Below the pieces are notes generated by a model, which did not search any database, was not told where the DNA came from, and saw only the letters and a list, made by a program, of their open reading frames with translations. From Opitutaceae bacterium EW11 (GTDB lineage: Bacteria; Verrucomicrobiota; Verrucomicrobiia; Opitutales; Opitutaceae): a stretch of 64,000 nucleotides of DNA. Positions 37,821 to 46,894 of this stretch are shown here, one piece after another. The position numbers and the translations under genes are program-made. Numbering within the stretch: the stretch's first letter is position 1; each line of letters begins with the position of its first letter. The stretch lies in the NCBI GenBank assembly GCA_003054665.1, contig QAYY01000003.1:496001-560000 (forward strand), written 5' to 3'.

Positions 37821-38872
37821 GACCCGAACAATGGGAAACGTTCAAAAAGGCCGCGCGCCTGGAGAAACTCGACCAGGTGCCGATGGCCCTGATCGTCGAT
37901 AGCCCGTGGATCCCGGGATATGTCGGCGTCAATCACCTCGATTTCTACCTCGACCGGGAAATCTGGTTCAACTCGCACCTGAAGATCCACCGCGAGTTTC
38001 CGGACATCACGTTCGTTCCGTCATGGTGGATGGAATACGGGATGGCGGCGGAGCCCTCGGCGCTCGGGGCGAAGATCAAGTTCTGGCCGAACAACACGCC
38101 GAGCGAGTGCCACACCCTCTGTCGCATCGAGGACATCGAGACGTGGTCGGATTACGAGGTGCAGGCCGACGCCTTCATGGCGCTCACCCTGCATCGTATC
38201 CGGATGGAGCGGCAGCGGATCCTCGACCACGGATACATCCTGCCGATCGCGACCTCGCGCGGGCCGATGTGCACCGCCGGATTTCTGCGCGGCACGACGG
38301 AGTTCATGATGGATCTGCTCGACCAGCCCGAGTGGGCTCACCGGCTCCTGGATCTCTGCACCCGGATGATCATCGACTGGCTGAAGGCGCAGGCCGAGGC
38401 GATGGGGCCGACCGTGGAAGGCATCTTCCTCCTCGATGACATTGTCGGCTTCGTGAACGAGGAGCACTACAAGGAATTCTGCCATCCGTACCTGAAGCGG
38501 ATCTGCGACGCGTTTCCCAAGGATTGGGTGAAGATTTACCACAATGACGCCTCGATCGAGGCGTGCCTGGAGCACCTCCCGGACGTCGGCTTTAACGTGC
38601 TCAACTGGGGCAAACAGACGGACATCGCCGACGTGAAAGAGCGGATCGGCAACCGCCTTTGCCTTATGGGCAACGTGAACCCGCTCGAGATTGGCGTGCG
38701 CGGCACGCCGGAGCAGGTGCGCCGGGCGACGCTCGAGGTGCTGGAGAAGAGCAAGGGAGAGGCCATCATTCTCTCCCTCGGCGGCGGCACGAGCCCCGGA
38801 ATGCCGAAGGCCAACATCCTCGCCATGCAAGCCGCGCTGGCGGAGTTCAATGCCGCTCACCATCGCCGCTGA
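37817..38872 (+). CDS. Uroporphyrinogen decarboxylase-family (MtaA/CmuA-like) methyltransferase
   Basis: Predicted 351-residue TIM-barrel protein of the UroD superfamily. Its place next to corrinoid-activation genes argues for a corrinoid methyltransferase rather than haem synthesis. Family blocks include SPWIPGYVGVNHLDFYLD, VEGIFLLDDIVGF, KIYHNDASIEACLEHL and GNVNPLEIGVRGTPEQV. In MtaA-type enzymes that act on thiols, zinc is held by H-x-C and a later G-C motif; the equivalent stretches here are YHND (241-244) and LGGGTSPGMP (321-330), without the cysteines. It may therefore act on a methyl donor such as an ether instead of a thiol. The start overlaps the previous stop. Confidence 0.82.
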   Translation: MRPEQWETFKKAARLEKLDQVPMALIVDSPWIPGYVGVNHLDFYLDREIWFNSHLKIHREFPDITFVPSWWMEYGMAAEPSALGAKIKFWPNNTPSECHTLCRIEDIETWSDYEVQADAFMALTLHRIRMERQRILDHGYILPIATSRGPMCTAGFLRGTTEFMMDLLDQPEWAHRLLDLCTRMIIDWLKAQAEAMGPTVEGIFLLDDIVGFVNEEHYKEFCHPYLKRICDAFPKDWVKIYHNDASIEACLEHLPDVGFNVLNWGKQTDIADVKERIGNRLCLMGNVNPLEIGVRGTPEQVRRATLEVLEKSKGEAIILSLGGGTSPGMPKANILAMQAALAEFNAAHHRR

Positions 38873-38918
38873 GCGGCGCCCAACCCTCCGAGTCGCTGGA
38901 CACCGAATTTTCTCTCCG

Positions 38919-39830
38919 ATGAATCCACTCCTTCACGAAGTCTGCCGCGTTCGCCGCTTGGTTTGCGACGGCGCAATGGGCACGCAGCTCATGCTGGCCG
39001 GCCTGGAACAGGGCGAGTGCGGCGAGGCCTGGAACCTCAGCCACCCAGATCGGGTGCTTGCGATCCAGAAGCGCTACGTCGAGGCAGGCACGGATTGCCT
39101 CATCACCAATACGTTCGGCGGAAGCCGGACAAATCTGGCCCGCCACGGTCAGGAGGGAGCGTTGAAGGAGATCAACGCCGCGGCGGTGCGGATCGCGCGC
39201 GAGGCGTTTGGCGGCCGTGCGGGTTATGTGCTTGGGGACGTCGGTCCGCTCGGCGCGCTGCTCGAGCCTTACGGCGATCTGACGATCGAGGCGGCGCAGG
39301 CCGCGTATCTTGAACAGACCGCGGTGCTCGTGGAGGCGGGAGTCGACGCGATCATCATCGAGACGCAGACGGCTTTCGAGGAACTCGGACTGGCGCTTGC
39401 CGCCGCGAAGACGGCCGGGGCGAAATCGATCATCGCGTCGGTCGCCTATGACGCCGCTCCGGACGGAGTCACCTTTCGCACGATGATGGGAGTGGCGCCG
39501 GAACCGGTGGCGGCGTTCGCGGCGGAGAACGGAGCGCACATCGTCGCTCTGAACTGCGGACGCGGCATGGACATGCCGTCCGCGGCCCGCGTGGCGCGGG
39601 TGTATCGGAATTCCTGCGACCTGCCGATCATGGTTCAACCCAATGCCGGCCAGCCGGTGCTCGAGGGGATGCGCGCCGTCTACAAACAGCTCCCGGCCGA
39701 CATGGGGCGCTGCGTGCCGGAGGCGCTCGAGGCGGGAGCCGCCATCATCGGCTCCTGCTGCGGCAGCACGCCGGAGCATACCCGGGCGATCCGCCAGGCG
39801 GTGGACCGCTGGGTCGCCGAACACCGGTAG
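38919..39830 (+). CDS. Zinc-dependent homocysteine S-methyltransferase family protein
   Basis: Predicted 303-residue cytoplasmic enzyme like the N-terminal module of MetH and betaine-homocysteine methyltransferase. DGAMGTQLMLAGL opens the barrel, NTFGGSRTNLARHG is the homocysteine-binding loop, and the zinc ligands are Cys213 (LNCGRG) and Cys280-Cys281 (IGSCCGSTPEHTRAI). It has neither pterin-binding nor B12-binding domains, so it probably takes a methyl group from a separate methyl-corrinoid protein and makes methionine. It follows the UroD-family gene by 46 bp. A direct donor such as S-methylmethionine is the alternative. Confidence 0.9.
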   Translation: MNPLLHEVCRVRRLVCDGAMGTQLMLAGLEQGECGEAWNLSHPDRVLAIQKRYVEAGTDCLITNTFGGSRTNLARHGQEGALKEINAAAVRIAREAFGGRAGYVLGDVGPLGALLEPYGDLTIEAAQAAYLEQTAVLVEAGVDAIIIETQTAFEELGLALAAAKTAGAKSIIASVAYDAAPDGVTFRTMMGVAPEPVAAFAAENGAHIVALNCGRGMDMPSAARVARVYRNSCDLPIMVQPNAGQPVLEGMRAVYKQLPADMGRCVPEALEAGAAIIGSCCGSTPEHTRAIRQAVDRWVAEHR

Positions 39831-39959
39831 GCTCCAGGTTGTCCGACCTGCCTCGGAGAGTTTCCGTGCTATCGTGCGCACGGCGCTTGCGTCCCGAAGC
39901 TGCTGCCGGGGCGACTCGCGTCGCAGACCTCGCCGATTCCATTTTCCCTCTTCTCATCC

Positions 39960-40733
39960 ATGAATTCACCCGCATTTCCCGACGTCTTCTCCCTCCGTGG
40001 GGAGACCGCTCTCATCACCGGTGGCGGCACCGGCATCGGCCTCGCCATCGCCCGCGGCATGCACGCTGCCGGCGCGAAGGTCGTCCTGGTCGGCCGGCGC
40101 GAGTCCGAGCTGTCCGCCGCCGTGAAGTCGCTGGGTGGCGGCGCGGCGTACGCGGTGCACGACATCACGCAGTACGACGCTGCGACCGCGCTGATCGAGC
40201 GTGTGACGAAGGAGCACGGTCCGATTACCTGCCTGGTGAACAATGCCGGGATTCACCTGAAGAAGCCCGCCGTGGATACCGCGGTGGACGAGTTTCAGAA
40301 GGTGCTGGCGACGCATGTGCTCGGGGCGCATGCGCTCACTCGGCTGGTTGCGCCGGGCATGATGGAGCGCAAACACGGCACGATCCTGTTCACCGCCTCG
40401 ATGGCTTCGCTTTTCGGAATTCCGATGGTGATCGCGTACACCGCGGCGAAGTCGGCGATTGTCGGCATGGTCAAAGGCTATGCCACCGAACTGTCGCCGC
40501 ACGGCGTACGCGTGAACGCCATCGCGCCGGGCTGGATCGAAACGGAAATGTCCAGAAAAGCGCTCGAGGGCGACCTCGCCCGGAAGAGCAAAATTCTCGG
40601 TCGCACGCCCATGGCAAGGCTCGGCGCACCGAGCGACATCGGATGGGCTGCGGTGTATCTCGCCTCCCCGGCGGGGCAGTTTGTTACCGGCGCCACGCTG
40701 GCGATCGACGGCGGCGTGAGCGTCGGATTCTGA
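39960..40733 (+). CDS. Short-chain dehydrogenase/reductase, possible fructuronate reductase
   Basis: Predicted 257-residue cytoplasmic NAD(P)-dependent oxidoreductase. It has the nucleotide-binding TGGGTGIG, the structural NNAG, the catalytic Ser in TASMAS and Tyr-x3-Lys in YTAAK, and the closing GATLAIDGGVSVGF. The sequence type (LRGETALITGGGTGIGLAIA, GVRVNAIAPGWIETEM) is that of gluconate 5-dehydrogenase and mannonate oxidoreductase-like SDRs. Next to mannonate dehydratase it could catalyse fructuronate to mannonate (UxuB role), which SDR enzymes do in some bacteria. Another sugar or polyol substrate is possible. Confidence 0.88.
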   Translation: MNSPAFPDVFSLRGETALITGGGTGIGLAIARGMHAAGAKVVLVGRRESELSAAVKSLGGGAAYAVHDITQYDAATALIERVTKEHGPITCLVNNAGIHLKKPAVDTAVDEFQKVLATHVLGAHALTRLVAPGMMERKHGTILFTASMASLFGIPMVIAYTAAKSAIVGMVKGYATELSPHGVRVNAIAPGWIETEMSRKALEGDLARKSKILGRTPMARLGAPSDIGWAAVYLASPAGQFVTGATLAIDGGVSVGF

Positions 40734-40751
40734 ACGCCGGGGCTCTCTGCG

Positions 40752-40782
40752 CCGGAGTGCGGTTTCGAAATCGCACTTCCGG
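40752..40782. terminator. Hairpin between convergent genes
   Basis: CCGGAGTGCG (40752-40761) pairs with CGCACTTCCGG (40772-40782) with one bulged base, and the inner TTTCGAAA is itself palindromic. There is no T tract, so termination is uncertain; position between two gene ends is suggestive. Confidence 0.4.
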
Positions 40783-40861
40783 CTCGTTGGACGCGGCGGC
40801 CGCGCGGGAGGAATTCCGGACGTGACCGATACCCCCGTGGCCCCTCTCGTCTGCGCCGCTT

Positions 40862-42082
40862 CTATTTCGTCGGCCTGAGAAACGCCTTCAGCAGCCGGTC
40901 GTCCCCGTCGTTCCGGGCGGGAGCGAGGCCCGCGGCGGCGCAGAGGAGATTGTAGATGTGGACGTTCTCCACGGGTTCGCACGCGGCGCCGTCGTTGCGG
41001 AAGGTAGGACCGTGGGCGATCAGAATGCCCCGCATGCCCTCGTAGGCAGGGTCGTAGCCGTGTTCGCCCTTGTTGTAGTGGTCTTTTTGATGCGCGAAAT
41101 GTTCGCGGGTGGTGAGATAGGCGCCCTCGTCCAGGATGACCCAGACCGGAGGCAGGCGATCGTTGGGCCCGATGTGAAAACGCGCGGGCAGGTCGGCGGT
41201 GGCAACGGCGTGGGCGTAAGGAGGGAGCTTCGCCAGGCTGCGGAGCAGTCCGGCGTTGTCGCCGTCGCGGGCGCGAAGGCCGGCAGCGGTCCCGTCGAAG
41301 TCGACCTGCACCCGATCGAGGCTAACGTAATCGTCGATCAGCACCACGTGGTCGGCGATGGTGGAGACCATCCCGTGATCCGAGACGATGACGAGATTTC
41401 CGCCGGCGGCGGCGACCGCGTCGGCGATGGCGTCGACCTGGCCGTCGACCTTGTGGACTGTTTCGCGAAGCTCGGGAGAGTCGGGGCCGAAGTCATGTCC
41501 GACGCTGTTGGTGATCTCGATGTAGAACGTGATGACGCTGGGTCTTGTGGCGACGGGCTCTGCCAGCCACTGCCGGAGCGTCTCGACGCGGGTCTCGAAC
41601 GGCACCTGTTCGGAGTACGGTTTCCAGACCGAGGCATGCACTCCCTCGATTTCCGCCTCGGAACCGGGCCAGTAATAACACGCGCTCCGTTTCCCCTGGC
41701 GAACCGCAGTGATCCAGATCGGTTCTCCGCCCCACCAGCGCCCGTCGCGCGAGGCCTTGACCGTCTTGGAGACGAAAAACTCGCCGCGGGCAGCAGAGAA
41801 GAACTGGTTGTTGATGATGCCGTGGTGACTCGGGTAGAGGCCGGTCGCGATGGAGTAGTGGTTGGGGAAGGTGTTTGACGGATACACGGGAATCAGCGCC
41901 TTGGCCGAGGCGCCGTGGGCAGCCAGATCGCGGAGGTGCGGCGTCTCGTCGGGGAAACGCTGGCAGTAGTCCCACCGAAAAGCGTCGAGCGAAACGAGAA
42001 CGAGCGGCGGAGCGCCGGCGGCTCGAAGCGCGCAGAAACCCAGCGAGAGCAACGCGACGGCGATTCGGAAGGTCAGGAGCAT
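40862..42082 (-). CDS. Exported nucleotide pyrophosphatase/phosphodiesterase (NPP family)
   Basis: Predicted 406-residue periplasmic or secreted zinc enzyme of the alkaline-phosphatase fold. The signal peptide MLLTFRIAVALLSLGFCALRAA sets the start at 42082, although upstream frame is open to 42274. Metal and catalytic motifs: VSLDAFRWDY, SNTFPNHYSIATGLYPSHHG (Thr nucleophile in NTFPNH), NSVGHDFGP, VSDHGM and GEHGYDP. NPP enzymes cleave phosphodiesters such as nucleotides or phospholipid head groups; the substrate is not evident. It converges on the SDR and diverges from treZ. Confidence 0.9.
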   Translation of the reverse strand: MLLTFRIAVALLSLGFCALRAAGAPPLVLVSLDAFRWDYCQRFPDETPHLRDLAAHGASAKALIPVYPSNTFPNHYSIATGLYPSHHGIINNQFFSAARGEFFVSKTVKASRDGRWWGGEPIWITAVRQGKRSACYYWPGSEAEIEGVHASVWKPYSEQVPFETRVETLRQWLAEPVATRPSVITFYIEITNSVGHDFGPDSPELRETVHKVDGQVDAIADAVAAAGGNLVIVSDHGMVSTIADHVVLIDDYVSLDRVQVDFDGTAAGLRARDGDNAGLLRSLAKLPPYAHAVATADLPARFHIGPNDRLPPVWVILDEGAYLTTREHFAHQKDHYNKGEHGYDPAYEGMRGILIAHGPTFRNDGAACEPVENVHIYNLLCAAAGLAPARNDGDDRLLKAFLRPTK

Positions 42083-42281
42083 TCGCGGAAAAAGCCACGG
42101 CTCCGAGCGAACCGCAATGCGGTTTACGGCCGCCGACGGCATGTCGACCGGCCGAGTCCCTGACCGCCGGACCCGAAAAGCGCCCCATTGTCCCGCAACA
42201 CCCCGGGCGATACGATCCTGCGCGTCGCCCTGCGGCGAACGTCCCGGGATTCCCGTGTGCACGGCGTCACCCAATTTTCAC

Positions 42282-44186
42282 ATGAGCATTCCGACCACGA
42301 GGATCCTGCCGATCGGCGCCGAAGCTCAACCCGGAGGAGTGCATTTCCGAGTCTGGGCGCCGGATTCGCCCACGGTGTCGGTCGAGTTGACGAATGGCCG
42401 CGGCGAGGCGCAGCGCACAGTTCCGCTGAGCGCGGAAGCCGGCGGATATTTCTTCGGATGGGTGGAAGAGGCGACCGCCGGCACTCGCTACCGCTATCGC
42501 CTCGCTTCGGGTTCGTTCCCGGACCCCGCCTCGCGGTTTCAGCCGGACGGACCGCATGGCGATTCCGAGGTGGTGGACGGTCGGAGCTTCGGCTGGACGG
42601 ACGGCGCCTGGCGTGGACGCGAGGCCCGCGAGGCGGTCATCTACGAATTGCACCTCGGAACTTTCACCCCGGAGGGCACCTGGCGATCCGCGACTGCTCA
42701 GCTGCCCGAACTGGCGCGGCTGGGCATCACTGCGATCGAGATCATGCCGGTGGCGGAGTTTCCGGGCCGTTTTGGGTGGGGGTACGACGGTGTGTATCCG
42801 TTCGCGCCGTGCCGCGCCTACGGCAGGCCCGAGGACGCCCGTGCGTTTGTCGACCGGGCGCACTCGCTCGGGCTGATGGTCGTGCTTGACGTCGTCTACA
42901 ACCACCTCGGCCCTGACGGAAATTTCCTCCGGTCCTACTCGAACGACTATTTCAGCTCGCGCTACACCTGCGAGTGGGGAGAGGCGCTCAATTTCGACGG
43001 ACCGAACTCCGGGCCTGTGCGAGAGTTTTTCGTCAGCAACGCGCGGTACTGGATCGAGGAATACCACCTCGACGGACTCCGGCTCGATGCGACCCAGCAG
43101 ATCTTCGACGCGTCGCCGAAGCATGTTCTGATCGAGATTGCGCGGACGGCGCGACAGGCTGGCGGCGAACGCACGCTGCTCCTGGTGGCGGAAAACGAAT
43201 CGCAGGATGGCAGGCTGGTGCGCTCGCCGGAGCGCGGCGGCTACGGTCTGGATGCCGTCTGGAACGACGATTTCCACCATTCAGCGATGGTCGCCGCGGT
43301 GGGCAGAATCGAAACGTACTACACCGACCATCGCGGCCTGGCGCAGGAGTTCGTATCCGCGTTCAAATACGGGTATCTCTACCAGGGCCAATGGTACCAA
43401 TGGCAGCAGAAGCGGCGGGGGCGGCCGGCCCTCGATCTGCCGCCGCGCTCCTTCGTCGTGTATCTGCAGAACCACGACCAGGTGGCGAATTCGCTCCGCG
43501 GTTTGCGCCTGCACCAGCAAACCAGCCCGGGAGATTTCCGAGCTCTCACGGCCGTGCTTCTGCTGACGCCGGGGATTCCGATGCTTTTCCAGGGGCAGGA
43601 GTTTGCGGCATCGACGCCGTTTCTCTATTTCGCCGACCACTCCGGCGAGCTGCGGAAACGCGTGCGTTCCGGGCGTGAGGGTTTCCTGGCCCAGTTTCGT
43701 ACGATCGCCTGTCCGGAGAACCGCGAGCTGCTTCAGGATCCGTCCGCGGAGGCGACGTTTTCGCAGTGCAAGCTGGACCTCGCCGAGCGCGAAACCCACC
43801 GCCCGGCCTATCGGATGCACGAGGATCTCCTGCGCGTCCGACGCGAGAACGCCGCAATCACGGATGCCGCGCGCATCGACGGGGCGATGCTGAGAGACGA
43901 CGCTTTCGTGATCCGCTATTTTTCAAAGAACGGCGACGATCGGCTCCTCGTCGTGAATCTGGGCACCGACCTTTTCTACGCTCCCGTCAGCGAACCGCTC
44001 CTGGCCCCGCTCGAGGACCGCGGCTGGAGCGTTTGCTGGTCGAGCGAGTCGCCCGACTACGGCGGCGCAGGGACGCCGCCGCTGGAAACGACCGCAGGCT
44101 GGGTGATTCCCGGCCGGGCGGCGGTCCTGTTAGCTCCCGATGAAAACTGCGAACTCCCGAGTGTCCGACTCACTGAGAAGAATTGA
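42282..44186 (+). CDS. treZ: Malto-oligosyltrehalose trehalohydrolase (GH13)
   Basis: Predicted 634-residue cytoplasmic enzyme that releases trehalose from maltooligosyl-trehalose. An N-terminal E-set domain (VHFRVWAPDSPTVSVEL) is followed by the GH13 barrel with the TreZ-specific FGWGYDGVYPFAPCRAYGRP, DVVYNHLGPDGNFL, the nucleophile region GLRLDATQ, the acid/base region LVAENES and QNHDQVANSLRG. The start at 42282 gives MSIPTTRILPIGAEAQPGG; 55 upstream codons are open but lack homologous character. The usual partner treY is not adjacent; instead a glycogen debranching enzyme gene overlaps its end by 47 bp. Confidence 0.92.
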   Translation: MSIPTTRILPIGAEAQPGGVHFRVWAPDSPTVSVELTNGRGEAQRTVPLSAEAGGYFFGWVEEATAGTRYRYRLASGSFPDPASRFQPDGPHGDSEVVDGRSFGWTDGAWRGREAREAVIYELHLGTFTPEGTWRSATAQLPELARLGITAIEIMPVAEFPGRFGWGYDGVYPFAPCRAYGRPEDARAFVDRAHSLGLMVVLDVVYNHLGPDGNFLRSYSNDYFSSRYTCEWGEALNFDGPNSGPVREFFVSNARYWIEEYHLDGLRLDATQQIFDASPKHVLIEIARTARQAGGERTLLLVAENESQDGRLVRSPERGGYGLDAVWNDDFHHSAMVAAVGRIETYYTDHRGLAQEFVSAFKYGYLYQGQWYQWQQKRRGRPALDLPPRSFVVYLQNHDQVANSLRGLRLHQQTSPGDFRALTAVLLLTPGIPMLFQGQEFAASTPFLYFADHSGELRKRVRSGREGFLAQFRTIACPENRELLQDPSAEATFSQCKLDLAERETHRPAYRMHEDLLRVRRENAAITDAARIDGAMLRDDAFVIRYFSKNGDDRLLVVNLGTDLFYAPVSEPLLAPLEDRGWSVCWSSESPDYGGAGTPPLETTAGWVIPGRAAVLLAPDENCELPSVRLTEKN

Positions 44187-46194
44187 TCTCTCCGGGGCCG
44201 ACACGCTGCACAAGCGCCGCTACCTGCACCGGCAGTGGCTGGTGACGAACGGCCTGGGCGGGTATGCCTCGGAGACGATCGCCGGCGCTGTGACCTGGCG
44301 GTACCACGGACTTCTGGTCGCGGCTCTGCCGGCTCCGCACGGCCGCGTCGTGATGCTGAATCATCTCTCCGAATACCTCGTCCGACCGGATGGATGCGCC
44401 ATTCAGTTCGGAGGGCTAGAGCCGGAGAAGGACGGGGAGCCGACCATGGCGAACTACCTGCGCGAGTTTCGACTCGAGAACCAGATCCCCGTCTGGATTT
44501 ACGACATCGAGGGCGTTCGCATCGAACGCCGACTGCTCATGCCGTACCTGCAGAACACGGTCCATGTCACTTACCGGCTCGTGACGGAGCACTCGGGGTT
44601 CTCCCTCGAGATTCGTCCTGGGCTGAACTTTCGGCGGATCGAAGCAAATCTCGAGCAGACGCCGGCGCGCGCTTACGAAATCCGGGCGGTCGGATCGCGC
44701 TACGAGGTGGACTCGCACGATCGTTTCCCGCCGTTGCGGCTGACAGTGCACGGTGCGGCGGCTTCTTTCACCCAGGACGGGGGATCGCTGCGGCAGCTGG
44801 TCTACGAGCGCGACGCCGAGCGCGGACTGGACTCGCGAGGATCCCTTTGGTCTCCGGGTTACTTTCGGATCAACCTCAACACCGGGCAGCCGGCGACGCT
44901 CATCGGGTCGACCGAGTCATGGCACACACTCGAGGCGCTCGATCCCGACGCGGCTTACCAGACGGAGAAAGAGCGGCATGCGAGGCTCCTGCGCATCGCG
45001 GATCCGCGCGTGCAGCACGGACCGGCCGCGGAACTCGTGATGGCGGCGGATCAATTCATCATCACGCCGGCGGGCCGCGTGAAGGACGCAGCCCGCGCTC
45101 GCGCGGCGGGGGACGAACTGCGCAGCGTGATTGCCGGCTACCACTGGTTCACGGACTGGGGTCGAGACACGATGATCAGCCTGGAGGGACTCACGCTGAC
45201 GACGGGGCGGCTGCACGAGGCCGCCTGGATTCTGCGGACCTTCGCCCAGTATGTGCGCGACGGGCTGATCCCGAACATGTTTCCCGAGGGGCAGAACGAG
45301 GGCCTGTACCACACCGCCGACGCGACGCTGTGGTTTTTCCACGCGGTCAACCGGTACGTGCAGGTCTCGAAGGACGACAGCATGGTGGCGGATCTCCTGC
45401 CGGTGCTGAGGGAGATCGCCGCCGCGCATCTGCGTGGCACGAAATTCGGTATCCACGTGGATCCGACAGACGGCCTGCTGAGCCAGGGCGAGGAAGGCTA
45501 CCAGCTGACCTGGATGGATGCGAAGGTGGGCGACTGGGTCGTGACGCCGCGCCGGGGGAAAGCCGTCGAGATCAACGCGCTTTGGTACAACGCGCTTCGC
45601 CTGCTCGAGCGCTGGCTGGGCGATTCCGGGGATGCCATTGGCTCGAGCGAGTATGAGCGGCACGCGGATCGCGCCCGGGAGTCGTTCAATCGAAGGTTCT
45701 GGAATCCGAAGCGGCGATGCCTCTTCGACGTGGTCGACGGCGACACCGGCGACGATCCGGCCGTGCGGCCCAACCAGCTTTTCGCGCTGTCGCTGGAGTT
45801 CCCGGTGCTCAATCCGGAACGATGGGCCGAGGTGCTGGAGATCGTCGAAGCCGAGCTGGTGACGCCCGTCGGCCTGCGTTCGCTGAGTCGCGACCATCCC
45901 GACTACAAGCCGAAGTATTTCGGGGACCTTCGTGCGCGGGATGCAGCGTACCATCAGGGCACGGTCTGGGCGTGGTTGATCGGGCCTTTCATCGACGCCT
46001 GGATGAAGGTGCATCCCGGGGCGAAGGACGCGGCGCGTCAGTTCCTGCACGGTTTTGTCCCGCAACTCGAGGAGGGGTGCGTCGGGTCGATCAACGAGAT
46101 TTTCGACGCCGAGCCGCCCTACACCGAGCGCGGATGCGTGGCCCAGGCCTGGAGCGTGGCGGAAGTCCTTCGTTGTTTCGCGCTCACGGCGTAA
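44140..46194 (+). CDS. Amylo-alpha-1,6-glucosidase / glycogen debranching enzyme (GH133)
   Basis: Predicted 684-residue cytoplasmic enzyme that removes alpha-1,6 branches from glycogen. The N-terminal domain (about 20-250) opens with HRQWLVTNGLGGYASETIAG, and the C-terminal (alpha/alpha)6 catalytic domain shows YHWFTDWGRDTMISLEGLTL, IPNMFPEGQNEGLYHTADATLWF and YHQGTVWAWLIGPFIDAW, all typical of GDE_C. It begins inside treZ, so debranching and trehalose release appear coupled in starch or glycogen turnover. Confidence 0.92.
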   Translation: MKTANSRVSDSLRRIDLSGADTLHKRRYLHRQWLVTNGLGGYASETIAGAVTWRYHGLLVAALPAPHGRVVMLNHLSEYLVRPDGCAIQFGGLEPEKDGEPTMANYLREFRLENQIPVWIYDIEGVRIERRLLMPYLQNTVHVTYRLVTEHSGFSLEIRPGLNFRRIEANLEQTPARAYEIRAVGSRYEVDSHDRFPPLRLTVHGAAASFTQDGGSLRQLVYERDAERGLDSRGSLWSPGYFRINLNTGQPATLIGSTESWHTLEALDPDAAYQTEKERHARLLRIADPRVQHGPAAELVMAADQFIITPAGRVKDAARARAAGDELRSVIAGYHWFTDWGRDTMISLEGLTLTTGRLHEAAWILRTFAQYVRDGLIPNMFPEGQNEGLYHTADATLWFFHAVNRYVQVSKDDSMVADLLPVLREIAAAHLRGTKFGIHVDPTDGLLSQGEEGYQLTWMDAKVGDWVVTPRRGKAVEINALWYNALRLLERWLGDSGDAIGSSEYERHADRARESFNRRFWNPKRRCLFDVVDGDTGDDPAVRPNQLFALSLEFPVLNPERWAEVLEIVEAELVTPVGLRSLSRDHPDYKPKYFGDLRARDAAYHQGTVWAWLIGPFIDAWMKVHPGAKDAARQFLHGFVPQLEEGCVGSINEIFDAEPPYTERGCVAQAWSVAEVLRCFALTA

Positions 46195-46360
46195 GGCAAC
46201 GCGGATACAGGCAGAAAGACGCGGGCGAACGCGAACGGGTTGTCGCAGGGACGCGCCGGGCCACCCGCAAGCATGGACGCTGGGCTGAGGCGAAAAAGTC
46301 GCGCGGATCGATCCGCCGAGCGTCTGCATTCGCCCGCGCCGTCGCCCGCGGGGGCGCGGC

Positions 46361-46894
46361 TCAGCTTCTGGCTGTGGCGGCGGGAAGGGGAGTGGCGAAT
46401 CCGTTGGCCGTGCCGTTCGTCACGGCGCCGTTCGACGAGTTTTTCCCGGGCGGGATCGGTTTCGAAAGCACGATGAGCTGTTCCGTGGTAACGAAGCCGC
46501 AACTACGATAGAAGCCGTGGGCGGTGGATTCTCGCGTCGTCTGGACGTAGAGTTTGGCCACGTTGCGCTGCTGGAGTTGACGTTCCAAGTGGCCGAGGAG
46601 CGCCGATCCGATGCCGGTGTGCTGCCGCTCGGGCCAGACGCAGAGCTCCTTGAGGTGGAAGAAACGTTTGGCCTCCCAACGCTCGAGACGTCCGATGAGC
46701 ACTCCGACGATCGTGGGGCCCTCGAGGGCAACATAGCCCAGGAACCCCGCGAAGTGCATCCATTCGAGGAGCATCTCCCGCGCATGCTCCTCGGTCCAGT
46801 TCTCGTTGGTTGGTGGGCTGGCGAAAGCGGCTCGGATCAGTTTCGCGACCGCGTTTTGATCGGCAGGCGTGATTTCCCGAAGCGTGAGTTCCAT
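46361..46894 (-). CDS. GNAT-family N-acetyltransferase
   Basis: Predicted 177-residue soluble acetyltransferase. The acetyl-CoA-binding motif A is LKELCVWPERQHTGIGSALLGHLE (R/Q-x-x-G-x-G/A), followed by VQTTRESTAHGFYRSCGFV (motif B). The substrate is not predictable. The last 25 residues are an Asn/Ala-rich tail beyond the fold. It converges on the debranching enzyme gene. A GGGAACA/TGTTCCC inverted repeat lies 64 bp upstream of its start. Confidence 0.85.
   Translation of the reverse strand: MELTLREITPADQNAVAKLIRAAFASPPTNENWTEEHAREMLLEWMHFAGFLGYVALEGPTIVGVLIGRLERWEAKRFFHLKELCVWPERQHTGIGSALLGHLERQLQQRNVAKLYVQTTRESTAHGFYRSCGFVTTEQLIVLSKPIPPGKNSSNGAVTNGTANGFATPLPAATARS

Noticed and set aside
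37817-38872. Annotation as HemE (haem synthesis)
   Set aside because: The gene overlaps corrinoid-activation genes and its family blocks differ from the HemE active-site signature, so a methyltransferase role fits better.
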